Origin: Vibrio tasmaniensis 1F-187
GTDB taxonomy: Bacteria > Pseudomonadota > Gammaproteobacteria > Enterobacterales > Vibrionaceae
Assembly: GCF_000272405.2 (NCBI RefSeq)
Contig: NZ_AJZM02000313.1
Coordinates: 1 to 64,000, forward strand
Direction: 5' to 3'
DNA: 64,000 nucleotides
Shown piece after piece: positions 33,730-43,944 of this stretch. Positions within the stretch are counted from its first letter, which is position 1, and the number at the start of each line of letters is the position of its first letter. The notes beneath the pieces are model-generated. The model was not told the origin of the DNA. It made no database searches and was given only the letters and a program-made list of their open reading frames with translations. A program made the translations under genes and the position numbers.

Positions 33730-34830
33730 TTATAAGCGAATAGGCATAACAACGTACATCGCGCTGTCGTCTTGTGCGTTCTCGATAAGAGCACTCGCAT
33801 TGGCGTCTGACATTGAGATGCGAACTTGTTCACAACGTAGTGTGTTCAGAACATCCAATACGTAGCTTACGTTGAAGCCAATCTCTAGCGCGTCACCGTC
33901 GAAGTTAACATCTAACACTTCTTCCGCTTCTTCTTGTTCTGGGTTGTTCGCGGTAATGCGCATCTCGCTATCTACAAGATTAACGCGAACACCACGGAAT
34001 TTTTCGTTCGACAGAATCGCAGCACGAGAAAATGCTGAACGTAATTCATCACAACCAGCTTCAAGTGTCTTGGTAGTATTTTGCGGCATTACGCGGCGAT
34101 AATCAGGGAAACGACCATCAACCAGCTTAGAAGTGAAGACATAGTTGTTCACTTCAGCACGCACATTAGAGTTACCAATCTGCAGCGTTACCGGTTGCTC
34201 TGGTGCATCCAGTAGCTTCACTAACTCTTGTACACCTTTACGAGGAACAATGATCTGCTTCTGAGCAAAATCGGCTCCCAATTGTGCTTGAGATACCGCC
34301 ATACGGTGACCATCAGTTGCGACACTTCGCAGGATTGAACCTTCAATCTCAAACAACATACCGTTAAGGTAATAACGAACATCTTGGTTCGCCATTGAGA
34401 ATTGGGTTTTCTCGATAAGACCGCGTAGCTCAGCTTGTGTCACTGACACTTCAACTTCACTGCTCCAGTCTTCAATGTTTGGAAAATCTGCCGCAGGTAA
34501 TGTTGCTAATGAGAAGCGGCTACGACCAGAACGAACCTGAATACGATCGCCATCCAATACCACAGTGATCACTGAGCTGTCTGGCAAGCCACGACAGATA
34601 TCTAGGAATTTACGTGAAGGTACAGTAATGCTGCCCGCTTCGAAATCACCTTCAAGCGTTACACGGCTGATCAGTTCAACTTCTAGATCCGTTGCTGTCA
34701 TCGACAACACGTTATCTTCTACTTTAATCAGTAGATTTCCTAGAATTGGAAGCGTTGGCCTGCCACCGAGTGCGCCAGATACTTGTTGTAATGGCTTAAT
34801 CAGGTGACTACGTTCAATGGTAAATTTCAT
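33730..34830 (-). CDS. dnaN: DNA polymerase III beta sliding clamp DnaN
   Basis: Ring-shaped processivity clamp of 366 residues (the usual length) made of three similar clamp domains of about 120 residues each. The N-terminus MKFTIERSHLIKPLQQVSGALGGRPTLPILGN and the C-terminus MYVVMPIRL are diagnostic. It lies about 80 bases after dnaA on the same strand and precedes recF by 74. Confidence 0.98.
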   Translation of the reverse strand: MKFTIERSHLIKPLQQVSGALGGRPTLPILGNLLIKVEDNVLSMTATDLEVELISRVTLEGDFEAGSITVPSRKFLDICRGLPDSSVITVVLDGDRIQVRSGRSRFSLATLPAADFPNIEDWSSEVEVSVTQAELRGLIEKTQFSMANQDVRYYLNGMLFEIEGSILRSVATDGHRMAVSQAQLGADFAQKQIIVPRKGVQELVKLLDAPEQPVTLQIGNSNVRAEVNNYVFTSKLVDGRFPDYRRVMPQNTTKTLEAGCDELRSAFSRAAILSNEKFRGVRVNLVDSEMRITANNPEQEEAEEVLDVNFDGDALEIGFNVSYVLDVLNTLRCEQVRISMSDANASALIENAQDDSAMYVVMPIRL

Positions 34831-34911
34831 ATCTTGCTCTTACGGTCTAAATGGCACTGCGTAATAGTACGTGGCCAAGATTCTGCTTATTAAGGTTAAG
34901 AATACTGTGTA

Positions 34912-36333
34912 TTAAGAAGAAAGGGTACGAATCAAGTTCGAATAATCTTCTTTAATGTCGTGGCTCTCTTCACGCAACTGAGCAATCTTACGACAAGCAT
35001 GCAGTACGGTCGTGTGGTCACGGCCACCGAATGCATCGCCAATCTCAGGCAAGCTGTGGTTGGTTAACTCTTTAGCCAGTGCCATCGCCAGTTGGCGTGG
35101 ACGAGCAACAGAACGAGAACGACGTTTAGATAATAGATCAGCAACTTTGATTTTGTAGTATTCAGCGACTGTCTTTTGAATGTTATCAATGGTGACTAGT
35201 TTTTCTTGCAGGGCAAGTAAGTCACGCAGTGCTTCACGCACGAAATCGATCGTGATCGGACGGCCAGTGAAGTTTGCATTCGCAATAACACGGTTCAATG
35301 CGCCTTCAAGCTCACGAACGTTAGATCGTAAACGCTTAGCAATAAAGAATGCCACTTCATCCGCAAGGTGAATTTGGTGGTCTTCGGCTTTCTTCATTAA
35401 GATCGCAACACGAGTCTCAAGCTCTGGTGGCTCAATCGCAACCGTCAAACCCCAGCCGAAGCGAGATTTAAGACGATCCTCTACCCCGTTGATCTCTTTT
35501 GGATAACGGTCAGAGGTTAGGATGATCTGTTGGTTGCCTTCAAGCAGCGCATTAAAGGTATGGAAGAACTCTTCTTGAGAGCGCTCTTTATTCGCGAAAA
35601 ATTGGATATCATCGATAAGCAAAGCATCAACACTACGGTAGTAGCGCTTAAATTCTTCAATCGCGTTATTTTGTAGCGCCTTCACCATATCCTGAACAAA
35701 GCGCTCAGAATGCATGTAAACCACTTTCGCATTCGGCTTATTATCAACAATGGCATTACCCACCGCATGCAACAAGTGTGTCTTACCTAAACCGGTGCCA
35801 CCGTATAAAAACAACGGGTTATAGGCTGTTCCTGGATTATCAGAAACCTGACGTGCCGCCGCTAAACCCAATTGGTTTGATTTACCCTCAACAAAGTTAT
35901 TGAACTTATGTTTTGGGTTTACGTTTGAACGGTGGTTAAGATCAACCGCTACAGGCTCTTCATCACGCCAGATATTGTGAACAGGCTTACGAGCTTGTAA
36001 CTGCGCAGGTGCTGACGATTCAGCGGCCACATCAGCGGCTGTGCGGGTACGAGCTGGGGCGATAGTCTCAGATTTTGGAGCCGTAACTCGTTTGTTCCCA
36101 ATTTCAAAATGAAGATGCGGAATATCATTACCACAATATTCTTGTAGCAAACGGTTAATGCTATTTAGGTACTTATCGCGCACCCAATCGAGTACAAATC
36201 GGTTTGGTGCAAATAGAGTTAGAGTATTACCATTGAGCTCCGCTTGTAGCGGACGTACCCACATACTGAATTCTGTAGCTGGTAACTCTTCTTGAAGCTG
36301 TTGCAAGCATTGCAACCAAAGCGAAGATGACAC
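34912..36333 (-). CDS. dnaA: Chromosomal replication initiator DnaA
   Basis: AAA+ initiator that binds DnaA boxes at oriC and melts the AT-rich repeats. The 473 residues have domain I (1-80), a variable linker (80-140), the AAA+ domain with Walker A GGTGLGKT at 178-185 and sensor-type motifs, and the C-terminal DNA-binding domain with [16 protein letters not shown]. The start is GTG, as in E. coli. Upstream lies a GATC- and DnaA-box-rich segment suggesting autoregulation and SeqA/Dam control. Confidence 0.98.
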   Translation of the reverse strand: MSSSLWLQCLQQLQEELPATEFSMWVRPLQAELNGNTLTLFAPNRFVLDWVRDKYLNSINRLLQEYCGNDIPHLHFEIGNKRVTAPKSETIAPARTRTAADVAAESSAPAQLQARKPVHNIWRDEEPVAVDLNHRSNVNPKHKFNNFVEGKSNQLGLAAARQVSDNPGTAYNPLFLYGGTGLGKTHLLHAVGNAIVDNKPNAKVVYMHSERFVQDMVKALQNNAIEEFKRYYRSVDALLIDDIQFFANKERSQEEFFHTFNALLEGNQQIILTSDRYPKEINGVEDRLKSRFGWGLTVAIEPPELETRVAILMKKAEDHQIHLADEVAFFIAKRLRSNVRELEGALNRVIANANFTGRPITIDFVREALRDLLALQEKLVTIDNIQKTVAEYYKIKVADLLSKRRSRSVARPRQLAMALAKELTNHSLPEIGDAFGGRDHTTVLHACRKIAQLREESHDIKEDYSNLIRTLSS

Positions 36334-36560
36334 GGTGCCCCACTCTATTTAAGTTATATGAAATGACCGTTAATTTTACCTGTTGATAAGTCAGATCACC
36401 AGCAATTGATCACAGATCCAGTGAATAAGATCCAAGTTATTCACAATAAATTTGTAAATAATCGGTGGATCCACACATCTTGCCCCTAATTTACTCACAC
36501 AATGATCCACTTATGCCCGGATCCTTGCTAGTTATCCCCAAATCGAGAATGCGATCTGGT
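36334..36560. promoter_or_regulatory. dnaA upstream region: DnaA boxes and clustered GATC sites
   Basis: TTATTCACA (36437-36445) fits the DnaA-box consensus. Near matches are TGTTGATAA (36381), AGTGAATAA (36420), TTACTCACA (36491) and TTATCCCCA (36532). Eight GATC sites fall within about 165 bp. It separates dnaA (minus) from the ABC-importer operon (plus). The most likely role is autorepression of dnaA and SeqA-dependent timing; this is inference. Confidence 0.65.
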
Positions 36561-36642
36561 TATGGTTAATAACATCTGGTTATTTATTCTATTGAGCATT
36601 TTCCCAGTAACATCCAACCCTATAAATATAAGGAGTTACCAA

Positions 36643-37392
36643 ATGAATAACTGGATTAAGGCTGCAATTGCGGCTATCGCACTCTCTGCTGCTACTGTTC
36701 AAGCCGCGACTGAAGTTAAAGTCGGCATGTCTGGTCGCTACTTCCCGTTTACGTTCGTTAAACAAGACCAACTACAAGGTTTTGAAGTGGATTTATGGGA
36801 TGAGATCGGTAAGCGTAACGATTACAAGGTTGAATACGTAACGGCAAACTTCTCTGGTCTGTTTGGTCTTCTTGAAACGGGTCGTATCGATACCATTTCA
36901 AACCAAATTACAATGACGGATGCACGTAAAGCGAAATACCTATTCGCAGACCCATACGTAGTAGACGGTGCACAAATTACCGTTCGTAAAGGTAATGACA
37001 GCATTAAGGGTATCGAAGACCTTGATGGCAAGACGGTTGCGGTAAACCTAGGTTCAAACTTTGAACAACTGCTTCGCAGCTACGATAAAGATGGCAAGAT
37101 CAATGTTAAAACCTACGATACAGGTATTGAGCATGATGTCGCTCTTGGTCGTGCCGATGCATTCGTAATGGATCGCCTATCAGCACTAGAGCTTATCAAG
37201 AAGACGGGGCTACCATTACAGCTAGCGGGTCAGCCATTCGAAACCATTGAAAACGCTTGGCCTTTCGTGGACAACGACAACGGTAAAAAACTGCAAGCAG
37301 AAGTAAACCAAGCATTAGCAGCAATGCGCGCAGATGGTACGCTAGAAAGTATCTCTCAGAAATGGTTTGGTGCGGACATTACTCAGAAGTAA
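36643..37392 (+). CDS. Polar amino-acid ABC transporter substrate-binding protein
   Basis: Periplasmic solute-binding protein of 249 residues (SBP_bac_3 fold) with a signal peptide ending VQA. The start at 36643 is preceded by AGGAG and begins the signal peptide; the frame is open 27 codons upstream but lacks these features. Motifs include GMSGRYFPFTF, QLQGFEVDLWDEIG (family YxPFxx-GfdvDl block) and DAFVMDRLSAL. It resembles cystine-type binding proteins, but the ligand cannot be assigned by eye. It leads a three-gene importer operon. Confidence 0.9.
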   Translation: MNNWIKAAIAAIALSAATVQAATEVKVGMSGRYFPFTFVKQDQLQGFEVDLWDEIGKRNDYKVEYVTANFSGLFGLLETGRIDTISNQITMTDARKAKYLFADPYVVDGAQITVRKGNDSIKGIEDLDGKTVAVNLGSNFEQLLRSYDKDGKINVKTYDTGIEHDVALGRADAFVMDRLSALELIKKTGLPLQLAGQPFETIENAWPFVDNDNGKKLQAEVNQALAAMRADGTLESISQKWFGADITQK

Positions 37393-37413
37393 TCACTCAC
37401 TATCTCCATTCGA

Positions 37414-37446
37414 GGCCCACTGCTTTACACGGCGGTGGGCTTTTTG
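37414..37446 (+). terminator. Terminator or attenuator after the binding-protein gene
   Basis: GCCCAC...GTGGGC hairpin followed by TTTTTG between the binding protein and permease genes. Such partial terminators commonly make the binding protein more abundant than the membrane parts. Confidence 0.7.
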
Positions 37447-37526
37447 CTTTTGTGCACTGATTAAAAGCCTGATAGAACAGTATTTCCAAATAGAACAACA
37501 CTTCCAATACTAATACGAGATAGATT

Positions 37527-38198
37527 ATGGGATTTGACTTTAATTACATGCTAGAGCTGTTGCCAATACTACTGAAGTATTTAGGCACCACGATGGAGAT
37601 GGCGACTTGGGGCTTGTTCTTTGCTCTGATCCTGTCTCTGATACTGGCGAATATTCGTGTATTCAAAATCCCAGTACTCGACCAACTGAGCCAGCTGTAC
37701 ATTAGCTTCTTTCGAGGCACACCACTGTTGGTACAGCTTTTCCTCCTTTATTACGGCTTACCACAAGTATTCCCGTGGATGGTTGGGTTGGATGCTTTCA
37801 GCGCCGCTGTAATTGGCTTAACCCTGCACTTTGCCGCGTATATGGCAGAAAGTATTCGTGCCGCGATTATCGGTATTGATCGTAGCCAGATGGAAGCCAG
37901 CCTCTCAGTCGGTATGACAACCAGTCAAGCGATGCGCCGAGTGATCTTGCCGCAAGCAACCCGCGTAGCACTGCCTTCTTTAATGAACTATTTCATCGAC
38001 ATGATCAAGTCGACTTCACTTGCATTCACCTTAGGTGTAGCCGAAATCATGGCTAAAGCTCAGATGGAAGCTTCTTCAAGTTTCCGCTTCTTCGAGGCTT
38101 TCTTAGCAGTCGCGCTGATTTACTGGGGCGTAGTGGTTATCCTCACTCGTATTCAAATTTGGGCCGAAGTGAAACTAAATAAGGCGTATGTACGATGA
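37527..38198 (+). CDS. Polar amino-acid ABC transporter permease
   Basis: A 223-residue inner-membrane protein of the HisM/GlnP type with about five helices. The coupling loop that docks to the ATPase reads EASLSVGMTTSQAMRRVILPQATRVALPSL (EAA-type motif near residue 130). It overlaps the ATPase gene by four bases, so the two are translated together. One permease gene implies a homodimer. Confidence 0.92.
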   Translation: MGFDFNYMLELLPILLKYLGTTMEMATWGLFFALILSLILANIRVFKIPVLDQLSQLYISFFRGTPLLVQLFLLYYGLPQVFPWMVGLDAFSAAVIGLTLHFAAYMAESIRAAIIGIDRSQMEASLSVGMTTSQAMRRVILPQATRVALPSLMNYFIDMIKSTSLAFTLGVAEIMAKAQMEASSSFRFFEAFLAVALIYWGVVVILTRIQIWAEVKLNKAYVR

Positions 38199-38932
38199 TC
38201 AAATTACAAAATATCCACAAGCAGTTTGGTGACACCGAAGTTTTGAAAGGGATCGACCTAGAAATCAAACAAGGTGAGATAATTGTCATCATAGGTTCAA
38301 GTGGTACGGGTAAGTCTACCCTGCTGCGTTGTGTGAATTTTCTAGAGCAAGCCGATCAAGGTATTATTTCGATTGATGATATTAAGGTTGATGCTCAGAA
38401 ACACACCAAAGCAGAGGTGCTTGCACTGCGTCGTAAGACTGGTTTTGTATTCCAAAACTATGCACTATTTGCTCACCAAACCGCGAGACAGAATATAGCT
38501 GAAGGTTTGATTACCGTTCGTGGTTGGAAAAAGAAGCAAGCCCATGAAAAAGCACAACAAATACTCGACGACATTGGCTTAGGAGAGAAAGCTGATAGCT
38601 ACCCAGCCGCGCTCTCTGGTGGCCAGCAGCAACGGGTTGGTATTGGCCGTGCAATGGCTCTACAACCAGAGCTTTTACTGTTTGATGAGCCGACTTCAGC
38701 GCTTGATCCTGAATGGGTTGGCGAAGTGCTTAACCTAATGAAAAAACTAGCAAATCAGCATCAAACCATGCTGGTGGTTACTCACGAAATGCAGTTCGCT
38801 AGAGAGGTCGCAGACCGAGTGATCTTCATGGCTGATGGCCACATTGTCGAACAGGGATCTCCACAGGATATTTTTGGTAATCCACAGGATCCTAAATTAA
38901 AGAAATTCTTAAATAAGGTCGGGATCGAATAA
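38195..38932 (+). CDS. Polar amino-acid ABC transporter ATP-binding protein
   Basis: A 245-residue GlnQ/HisP-type ATPase. Walker A GSSGTGKST is near residue 33, the Q loop VFQNYALFAHQT near 88, the signature LSGGQQQRVGIGRAM near 140, Walker B LLLFDEPTSALDPE near 162 and the switch histidine VVTHEM near 195. It completes the importer operon that starts just upstream of dnaA's promoter region. Confidence 0.95.
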   Translation: MIKLQNIHKQFGDTEVLKGIDLEIKQGEIIVIIGSSGTGKSTLLRCVNFLEQADQGIISIDDIKVDAQKHTKAEVLALRRKTGFVFQNYALFAHQTARQNIAEGLITVRGWKKKQAHEKAQQILDDIGLGEKADSYPAALSGGQQQRVGIGRAMALQPELLLFDEPTSALDPEWVGEVLNLMKKLANQHQTMLVVTHEMQFAREVADRVIFMADGHIVEQGSPQDIFGNPQDPKLKKFLNKVGIE

Positions 38933-38997
38933 GGATCCTTGTGATTTTAGTTATTCTACGTATAATCCCCCGACCGGAATTTTAGTTAACCCAATCA

Positions 38998-39026
38998 TTG
39001 ACACTTTTTGTGACAGTGATTACAAT
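38998..39026 (+). promoter_or_regulatory. Sigma70 promoter for rpmH-rnpA
   Basis: TTGACA (38998-39003) and TACAAT (39021-39026) with a 17-bp spacer, about 110 bp before rpmH. A GCCTC/GAGGC leader hairpin follows at about 39031-39048. Confidence 0.8.
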
Positions 39027-39138
39027 TCCGCCTCTTTGTTGAGAGGCGTCGGTTTTCCTTTCTTATATAAAGAAGAGAAAAAATGCCCACGCCGGGTTTA
39101 ACAAAAACCTAAAACTACTGATCAGTAAGGTAATTACA

Positions 39139-39273
39139 ATGAAACGCACTTTTCAACCTACAGTTCTAAAGCGTAAGCGTACACACGGTTTCCGTGCTCG
39201 CATGGCTACTAAGAACGGTCGCGCAACAATCAATGCACGTCGTGCAAAAGGCCGTAAGCGTCTTTCTAAGTAA
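39139..39273 (+). CDS. rpmH: 50S ribosomal protein L34 RpmH
   Basis: A 44-residue basic ribosomal protein, the full length for L34: [20 protein letters not shown] at the start and AKGRKRLSK at the end. Part of the large subunit. It is first in the conserved rpmH-rnpA-yidD-yidC cluster and is followed 12 bases later by rnpA. Confidence 0.98.
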   Translation: MKRTFQPTVLKRKRTHGFRARMATKNGRATINARRAKGRKRLSK

Positions 39274-39285
39274 TCTTTGATTATT

Positions 39286-39642
39286 TTGAATAAGCTAGCC
39301 TTCGGTCGGGAGTTACGCTTGTTAACTCCCGAACATTATCAGAATGTCTTCAAGCAAGCTCATCGAGCAGGCTCCCCTCATTTCACCATCATTGCCCGAA
39401 ATAACTCTCTTTCAAATCCTCGCCTTGGATTAGCCGTTCCGAAAAAGCAGATTAAAACCGCCGTGGGTCGTAATCGATTCAAGCGTCTTACTCGTGAAAG
39501 CTTTCGTAACACTCAACACAAACTTCCTAACAAAGATTATGTTGTAATCGCTAAGAAGAGCGCGCAAGATTTAAGCAATGAAGAAATGTTCAAGCTACTC
39601 GACAAATTATGGCTTCGCCTGTCTCGCCCTTCGCGTGGATAG
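39286..39642 (+). CDS. rnpA: Ribonuclease P protein component RnpA
   Basis: Protein subunit of RNase P, which with the catalytic RNA matures tRNA 5' ends. The TTG at 39286 gives 118 residues beginning [18 protein letters not shown], a typical length; another TTG three codons upstream (39277) is possible. No good ribosome binding site precedes either, consistent with coupling to rpmH. The RNR-type motif [14 protein letters not shown] is near residue 65. It overlaps yidD by 34 bases. Confidence 0.94.
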   Translation: MNKLAFGRELRLLTPEHYQNVFKQAHRAGSPHFTIIARNNSLSNPRLGLAVPKKQIKTAVGRNRFKRLTRESFRNTQHKLPNKDYVVIAKKSAQDLSNEEMFKLLDKLWLRLSRPSRG

Positions 39643-39866
39643 CGCTAATACCCATCTATTTTTATAGATGGTTTATTAGTCCACTCATCGGCCCACGCTG
39701 CCGATTTACTCCAACCTGCTCTTTATATGCGATAGAAGCGTTGAAAGCTCACGGTTTTGTAAAAGGGTGTTGGTTATCAGGCAAACGTCTATTAAAATGC
39801 CATCCTTTGAACGAAGGGGGCTTTGACCCCGTTCCACCAGTCCAAAAACAAGACAGAGATAAATAA
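39609..39866 (+). CDS. yidD: Membrane protein insertion efficiency factor YidD
   Basis: An 85-residue membrane-associated protein with an amphipathic or hydrophobic N-terminus. The signature [15 protein letters not shown] and the [16 protein letters not shown] block with conserved cysteines identify the family. It is thought to help YidC-dependent insertion. It overlaps the end of rnpA in another frame and precedes yidC by two bases. Confidence 0.95.
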   Translation: MASPVSPFAWIALIPIYFYRWFISPLIGPRCRFTPTCSLYAIEALKAHGFVKGCWLSGKRLLKCHPLNEGGFDPVPPVQKQDRDK

Positions 39867-39868
39867 CG

Positions 39869-41488
39869 ATGGATTCTCAACGTAATATCCTGTTAATCGC
39901 ATTGGCTTTGGTTTCTTTCCTACTGTTCCAACAATGGAACGTAGCTCAGAACCCAGCTCCACAAGCGGTTGAGCAGGCACAATCTGGCAGCACCCTACCA
40001 GCGCCATCTTATGCAGATGATCTAGACCCGGCTCCTGGTCAAGTTGCTTCTGCTAAAACTATCACAGTAACAACTGATGTTCTGACTCTGTCAATTGATA
40101 CGGTTGGTGGTGATGTCGTTACAGCAAACCTAAACGATTACTCTGCTGAGTTCGATTCTGAAGACACTTTTGTTCTTCTTAAAAACGAGCCTGGTCACCA
40201 ATTTATCGCTCAAAGCGGTCTAGTGGGTCCTCAAGGTATCGATTTAAGCAGCACTAACCGCCCTAGCTACACGGTTTCAGCAGACAGCTTCACGTTGGCT
40301 GAAGGTCAAGATGAACTACGCATCCCAATGACTTACCAAGCGAACGGCCTGGATTACACAAAAACATTCGTCCTTAAGCGCGGCAGCTACGCGATTGACG
40401 TTGAATACGATGTAGTCAACAACTCTGGCAATAACGCAACATTCGGCATGTACGCTCACCTACGTCAAAACGTTATGGATGACGGTGGTAGCCTAACAAT
40501 GCCAACTTACCGTGGTGGTGCTTACTCTACGGAAGATACGCGTTACAAAAAATACAGCTTCGACGACATGCAAGATCGCAACCTTTCTCTTAACCTAGCA
40601 AACGGTCAAGGTTGGGCAGCGATGATTCAACACTACTTTGCAAGTGCTTGGATTCCACGCGACGAAGCAGGCAGCAACCTTTACACTCGTGTAATTGGTA
40701 ACCTTGGCGACATCGGTGTTCGCATGCCGAACAAAACCATCGCTACTGGCGACGAAGCAAGCTTCAAAGCAACGCTTTGGGTTGGTCCTAAACTTCAAGA
40801 CCAAATGGCTGCTGTTGCACCAAACCTAGACCTAGTAGTTGACTACGGTTGGTTATGGTTCATTGCTAAACCACTTCATACTCTGCTTTCATTTATTCAA
40901 GGCATCGTTGTGAACTGGGGTCTGGCAATCATCTGTCTAACTTTCATCGTTCGTGGTGCTATGTACCCACTAACGAAAGCTCAGTACACGTCTATGGCGA
41001 AAATGCGTATGCTTCAGCCTAAGCTGACTGCAATGCGTGAGCGTATTGGCGACGACCGTCAACGCATGAGTCAAGAAATGATGGAGCTTTACAAGAAAGA
41101 GAAAGTAAACCCACTAGGTGGCTGTTTACCTATCCTTCTTCAAATGCCTATCTTCATTTCGCTATACTGGGCACTAATGGAGTCTGTTGAACTGCGTCAC
41201 TCACCGTTCTTCGGTTGGATTACTGACCTTTCAGCACAAGACCCATACTACATCTTGCCACTTCTGATGGGTGCTTCAATGTTCCTAATCCAGAAGATGA
41301 GCCCGACAACTGTAACGGATCCAATGCAGCAGAAGATCATGACCTTTATGCCGGTTATGTTCACATTCTTCTTCCTGTTCTTCCCTTCAGGTCTGGTTCT
41401 TTACTGGCTAGTATCGAACATCGTAACTCTAATTCAGCAAACGCTTATCTACCGCGCACTGGAAAAGAAAGGCTTACATTCTAAGTAA
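39869..41488 (+). CDS. yidC: Membrane protein insertase YidC
   Basis: Inner-membrane insertase, 539 residues (E. coli 548), acting alone or with SecYEG; it inserts ATP synthase subunit c among others. An N-terminal helix (residues 6-22) is followed by the large periplasmic domain (about 55-340). The conserved five-helix core starts near 350 ([38 protein letters not shown]) with the conserved arginine in FIVRG. It ends before a strong terminator. Confidence 0.97.
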   Translation: MDSQRNILLIALALVSFLLFQQWNVAQNPAPQAVEQAQSGSTLPAPSYADDLDPAPGQVASAKTITVTTDVLTLSIDTVGGDVVTANLNDYSAEFDSEDTFVLLKNEPGHQFIAQSGLVGPQGIDLSSTNRPSYTVSADSFTLAEGQDELRIPMTYQANGLDYTKTFVLKRGSYAIDVEYDVVNNSGNNATFGMYAHLRQNVMDDGGSLTMPTYRGGAYSTEDTRYKKYSFDDMQDRNLSLNLANGQGWAAMIQHYFASAWIPRDEAGSNLYTRVIGNLGDIGVRMPNKTIATGDEASFKATLWVGPKLQDQMAAVAPNLDLVVDYGWLWFIAKPLHTLLSFIQGIVVNWGLAIICLTFIVRGAMYPLTKAQYTSMAKMRMLQPKLTAMRERIGDDRQRMSQEMMELYKKEKVNPLGGCLPILLQMPIFISLYWALMESVELRHSPFFGWITDLSAQDPYYILPLLMGASMFLIQKMSPTTVTDPMQQKIMTFMPVMFTFFFLFFPSGLVLYWLVSNIVTLIQQTLIYRALEKKGLHSK

Positions 41489-41511
41489 GTTCGATAATAG
41501 AAAGAGATAAA

Positions 41512-41543
41512 GAAAGGCGACCAAAAGGTCGCCTTTTTGTTTT
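41512..41543 (+). terminator. Rho-independent terminator after yidC
   Basis: AAAGGCGACC pairs with GGTCGCCTTT around AAAA, followed by TTTTTG. Confidence 0.88.
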
Positions 41544-41617
41544 TAGCTGATTACAATTCAGCTAATTGATTAATCGTGAATGCCCTCTTTGGCTTTCACA
41601 TGCTAGCAGGCACACCT

Positions 41618-42979
41618 ATGACTACAGATACGATTGTTGCTCAAGCGACCGCGCCAGGCCGTGGTGGCGTCGGTATTATCCGCGTTTCCGGCCCATTGGC
41701 GACTCAGGTTGCCCTAGAAGTAACAGGAAAAACACTTAAGCCTCGCTACGCTGAGTACCTGCCGTTTAAATCTCACGATGGCATCGAACTCGACCAAGGT
41801 ATCGCGCTTTTCTTCCCTAACCCACATTCGTTTACTGGCGAAGACGTGTTAGAGCTGCAAGGCCACGGCGGTCCGGTGGTGATGGATATGCTAATCAAAC
41901 GAATCCTCGCGATCTCAGGCGTGCGTGCTGCGCGTCCAGGTGAGTTTTCAGAGCGTGCCTTCTTAAACGACAAGATGGATTTAACTCAAGCCGAAGCGAT
42001 TGCTGACCTGATTGACGCAAGCTCAGAAGAAGCGGCGAAATCTGCACTACAATCCCTGCAAGGTGAATTCTCAAAGCGTATTAATACACTGGTAGATTCC
42101 CTGATTTACCTAAGAATCTACGTTGAAGCGGCTATCGACTTCCCTGAAGAAGAAATTGATTTCCTTGCTGACGGTAAAGTAAGTGCTGACTTACAGGCTA
42201 TCATCGACAATCTCGAAGCTGTGCGCCAAGAAGCCAATCAAGGTGCCATCATGCGTGAAGGTATGAAAGTCGTGATTGCAGGTCGCCCAAATGCGGGTAA
42301 ATCGAGCCTATTAAATGCATTGTCAGGCAAAGAATCTGCCATTGTGACTGATATTGCCGGCACTACGCGTGATGTACTGCGTGAACATATCCATATTGAT
42401 GGCATGCCACTGCATATTATTGATACCGCAGGCCTACGTGAGGCCTCTGATGAAGTAGAAAAGATAGGTATTGAACGTGCTTGGGAAGAAATAGCTCAGG
42501 CAGACCGAGTTTTATTTATGGTTGATGGCACAACAACAGACGCAACCGACCCGAAAGATATCTGGCCAGATTTCGTTGATCGTCTACCAGACAACATCGG
42601 AATGACGGTAATTCGTAATAAAGCGGATCAAACCAGTGAAGAGTTAGGCATTTGTCATGTTAACGATCCAACCCTGATTCGCTTATCAGCCAAAACCGGC
42701 CAAGGTGTCGATGCTCTGCGTAGTCATCTAAAGGATTGTATGGGCTTTGCTGGTGGTCATGAAGGTGGCTTTATGGCACGTCGTCGTCACTTAGATGCCC
42801 TAGAACGTGCATCAGAACACCTAGATATCGGCCAACAGCAGCTTGAAGGCTACATGGCAGGTGAGATTTTAGCGGAAGAACTTCGAATTACTCAGCAGCA
42901 CCTCAATGAGATCACGGGTGAGTTCAGTTCAGACGATCTTTTAGGTCGCATCTTTTCTTCATTCTGTATTGGTAAATAA
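41618..42979 (+). CDS. mnmE: tRNA modification GTPase MnmE
   Basis: GTPase that works with MnmG to install cmnm5U at tRNA wobble uridines. The 453 residues match the family. The N-terminal folate-binding part has [21 protein letters not shown]. The G domain carries [14 protein letters not shown] (near 224), DIAGTTRD and DTAGLRE, and the C-terminus ends FCIGK with the essential cysteine. The ATG at 41618 is chosen because it starts the family's conserved N-terminus (MTTDTIVAQ); the frame extends 14 codons upstream without support. Confidence 0.96.
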   Translation: MTTDTIVAQATAPGRGGVGIIRVSGPLATQVALEVTGKTLKPRYAEYLPFKSHDGIELDQGIALFFPNPHSFTGEDVLELQGHGGPVVMDMLIKRILAISGVRAARPGEFSERAFLNDKMDLTQAEAIADLIDASSEEAAKSALQSLQGEFSKRINTLVDSLIYLRIYVEAAIDFPEEEIDFLADGKVSADLQAIIDNLEAVRQEANQGAIMREGMKVVIAGRPNAGKSSLLNALSGKESAIVTDIAGTTRDVLREHIHIDGMPLHIIDTAGLREASDEVEKIGIERAWEEIAQADRVLFMVDGTTTDATDPKDIWPDFVDRLPDNIGMTVIRNKADQTSEELGICHVNDPTLIRLSAKTGQGVDALRSHLKDCMGFAGGHEGGFMARRRHLDALERASEHLDIGQQQLEGYMAGEILAEELRITQQHLNEITGEFSSDDLLGRIFSSFCIGK

Positions 42980-43029
42980 CCTTAAAAGGCCGGCTCATGC
43001 TGGCCTTCTTCTTTAGTAAGGACAGCTTA

Positions 43030-43464
43030 ATGATCCACATTATTACAGGCAGCACCTTAGGTGGTGCAGAGTACGTTGGCGATCACCTTAATGATCTTCT
43101 TGAAGAGCAAGGTCATGAAATAACCCTCCATAATCAGCCTGAATACGATGATATCCCCCAACAAGGCTTTTGGTTGTTGGTCACTTCAACTCATGGTGCC
43201 GGTGAATTTCCAGATAATATTAAGCCGTTTATCGACGCATTGACCCAGCAATCTCCAGATTTAAGCCAGGTTCGCTTTGCTGTAGTGGCGCTTGGAGATT
43301 CGAGCTACGATACCTTCTGTTTGGCAGGTAAATCAGTCCACAGCCAACTAAAAGAGCTCGGTGCTCAAGCGATTTCCGGCTGTTTTACCATCGATGTTCT
43401 TGAAACACCGGTCCCAGAAGATGCTGCAGAGGAATGGTTTAACGATCATAGTGACCAGTTTTAA
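43030..43464 (+). CDS. mioC: MioC flavoprotein
   Basis: A 144-residue flavodoxin-like protein, the family length. FMN loops are visible: [16 protein letters not shown] (residues 4-19), [12 protein letters not shown] (near 57) and [15 protein letters not shown] (near 94). Its cellular partner is not settled. It is transcribed toward oriC, directly left of it, as in E. coli. The ATG at 43030 starts the family-like N-terminus MIHIITGS. Confidence 0.94.
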   Translation: MIHIITGSTLGGAEYVGDHLNDLLEEQGHEITLHNQPEYDDIPQQGFWLLVTSTHGAGEFPDNIKPFIDALTQQSPDLSQVRFAVVALGDSSYDTFCLAGKSVHSQLKELGAQAISGCFTIDVLETPVPEDAAEEWFNDHSDQF

Positions 43465-43478
43465 CACCCCAATCTTCT

Positions 43479-43505
43479 AAAAAGCGGCTTATGCCGCTTT
43501 TTTTG
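43479..43505 (+). terminator. Terminator after mioC
   Basis: AAAAGCGGC/GCCGCTTTT hairpin with a TTAT loop and a T run, placed to stop mioC transcription before oriC. Confidence 0.85.
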
Positions 43506-43944
43506 TCTCTGAAAATCGTGATTGTGAATAACTTTTTTGAAAATAAATCGAAATACATGTCATTTTTTTCAATTTTCTCTGTGGATAAGATCATACATAT
43601 ACGGTGATCAACCTATAGTTATCCAAATAACAACTTTCTAGGTAATTTCCCTTTGTGCATAAGTGGCCATTTTGATCCCAGCTAATCCTCATTATGATCA
43701 AAGTTAGATCACACCCTTTGATCCAAAAAAGATCCATGATCTTGTTGATCATTTTCTACTTATCCACAGACACCCTCGATCCTAATAATAGATCTAATAA
43801 AAGATCTAATAAAAGATCTTATCTATATTAATTAAAAACAGCTTTTTCGAAAAATTCCAAAAACGTTTTCTCAAGCTATGAAAACAGGTAGAATATCGCT
43901 CCTTTTTATCAATCTAGAAACGTTTGAGTACCTGAGGTCGGTTC
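43506..43944. other. oriC: Chromosomal replication origin oriC (chromosome 1 type)
   Basis: Between mioC and mnmG. Consensus DnaA boxes are TGTGAATAA (43523-43531), TGTGGATAA (43580-43588), TGTGCATAA (43654-43662) and TTATCCACA (43760-43768); TTATCCAAA (43619-43627) is a near match. Thirteen GATC sites fall within about 235 bp. To the right lies an AT-rich duplex-unwinding element with three tandem AGATCT units at about 43790-43820 (AGATCTAATAA twice, then AGATCTTATC). The arrangement matches E. coli oriC with the unwinding side toward mnmG. Confidence 0.95.

Noticed and set aside
42984..43008. Hairpin AAGGCCGGC/GCTGGCCTT between mnmE and mioC
   Set aside because: Followed by CTTCTTT rather than a real T run, and only 50 bp separate the genes, so I could not decide between terminator and chance; not listed as a feature.
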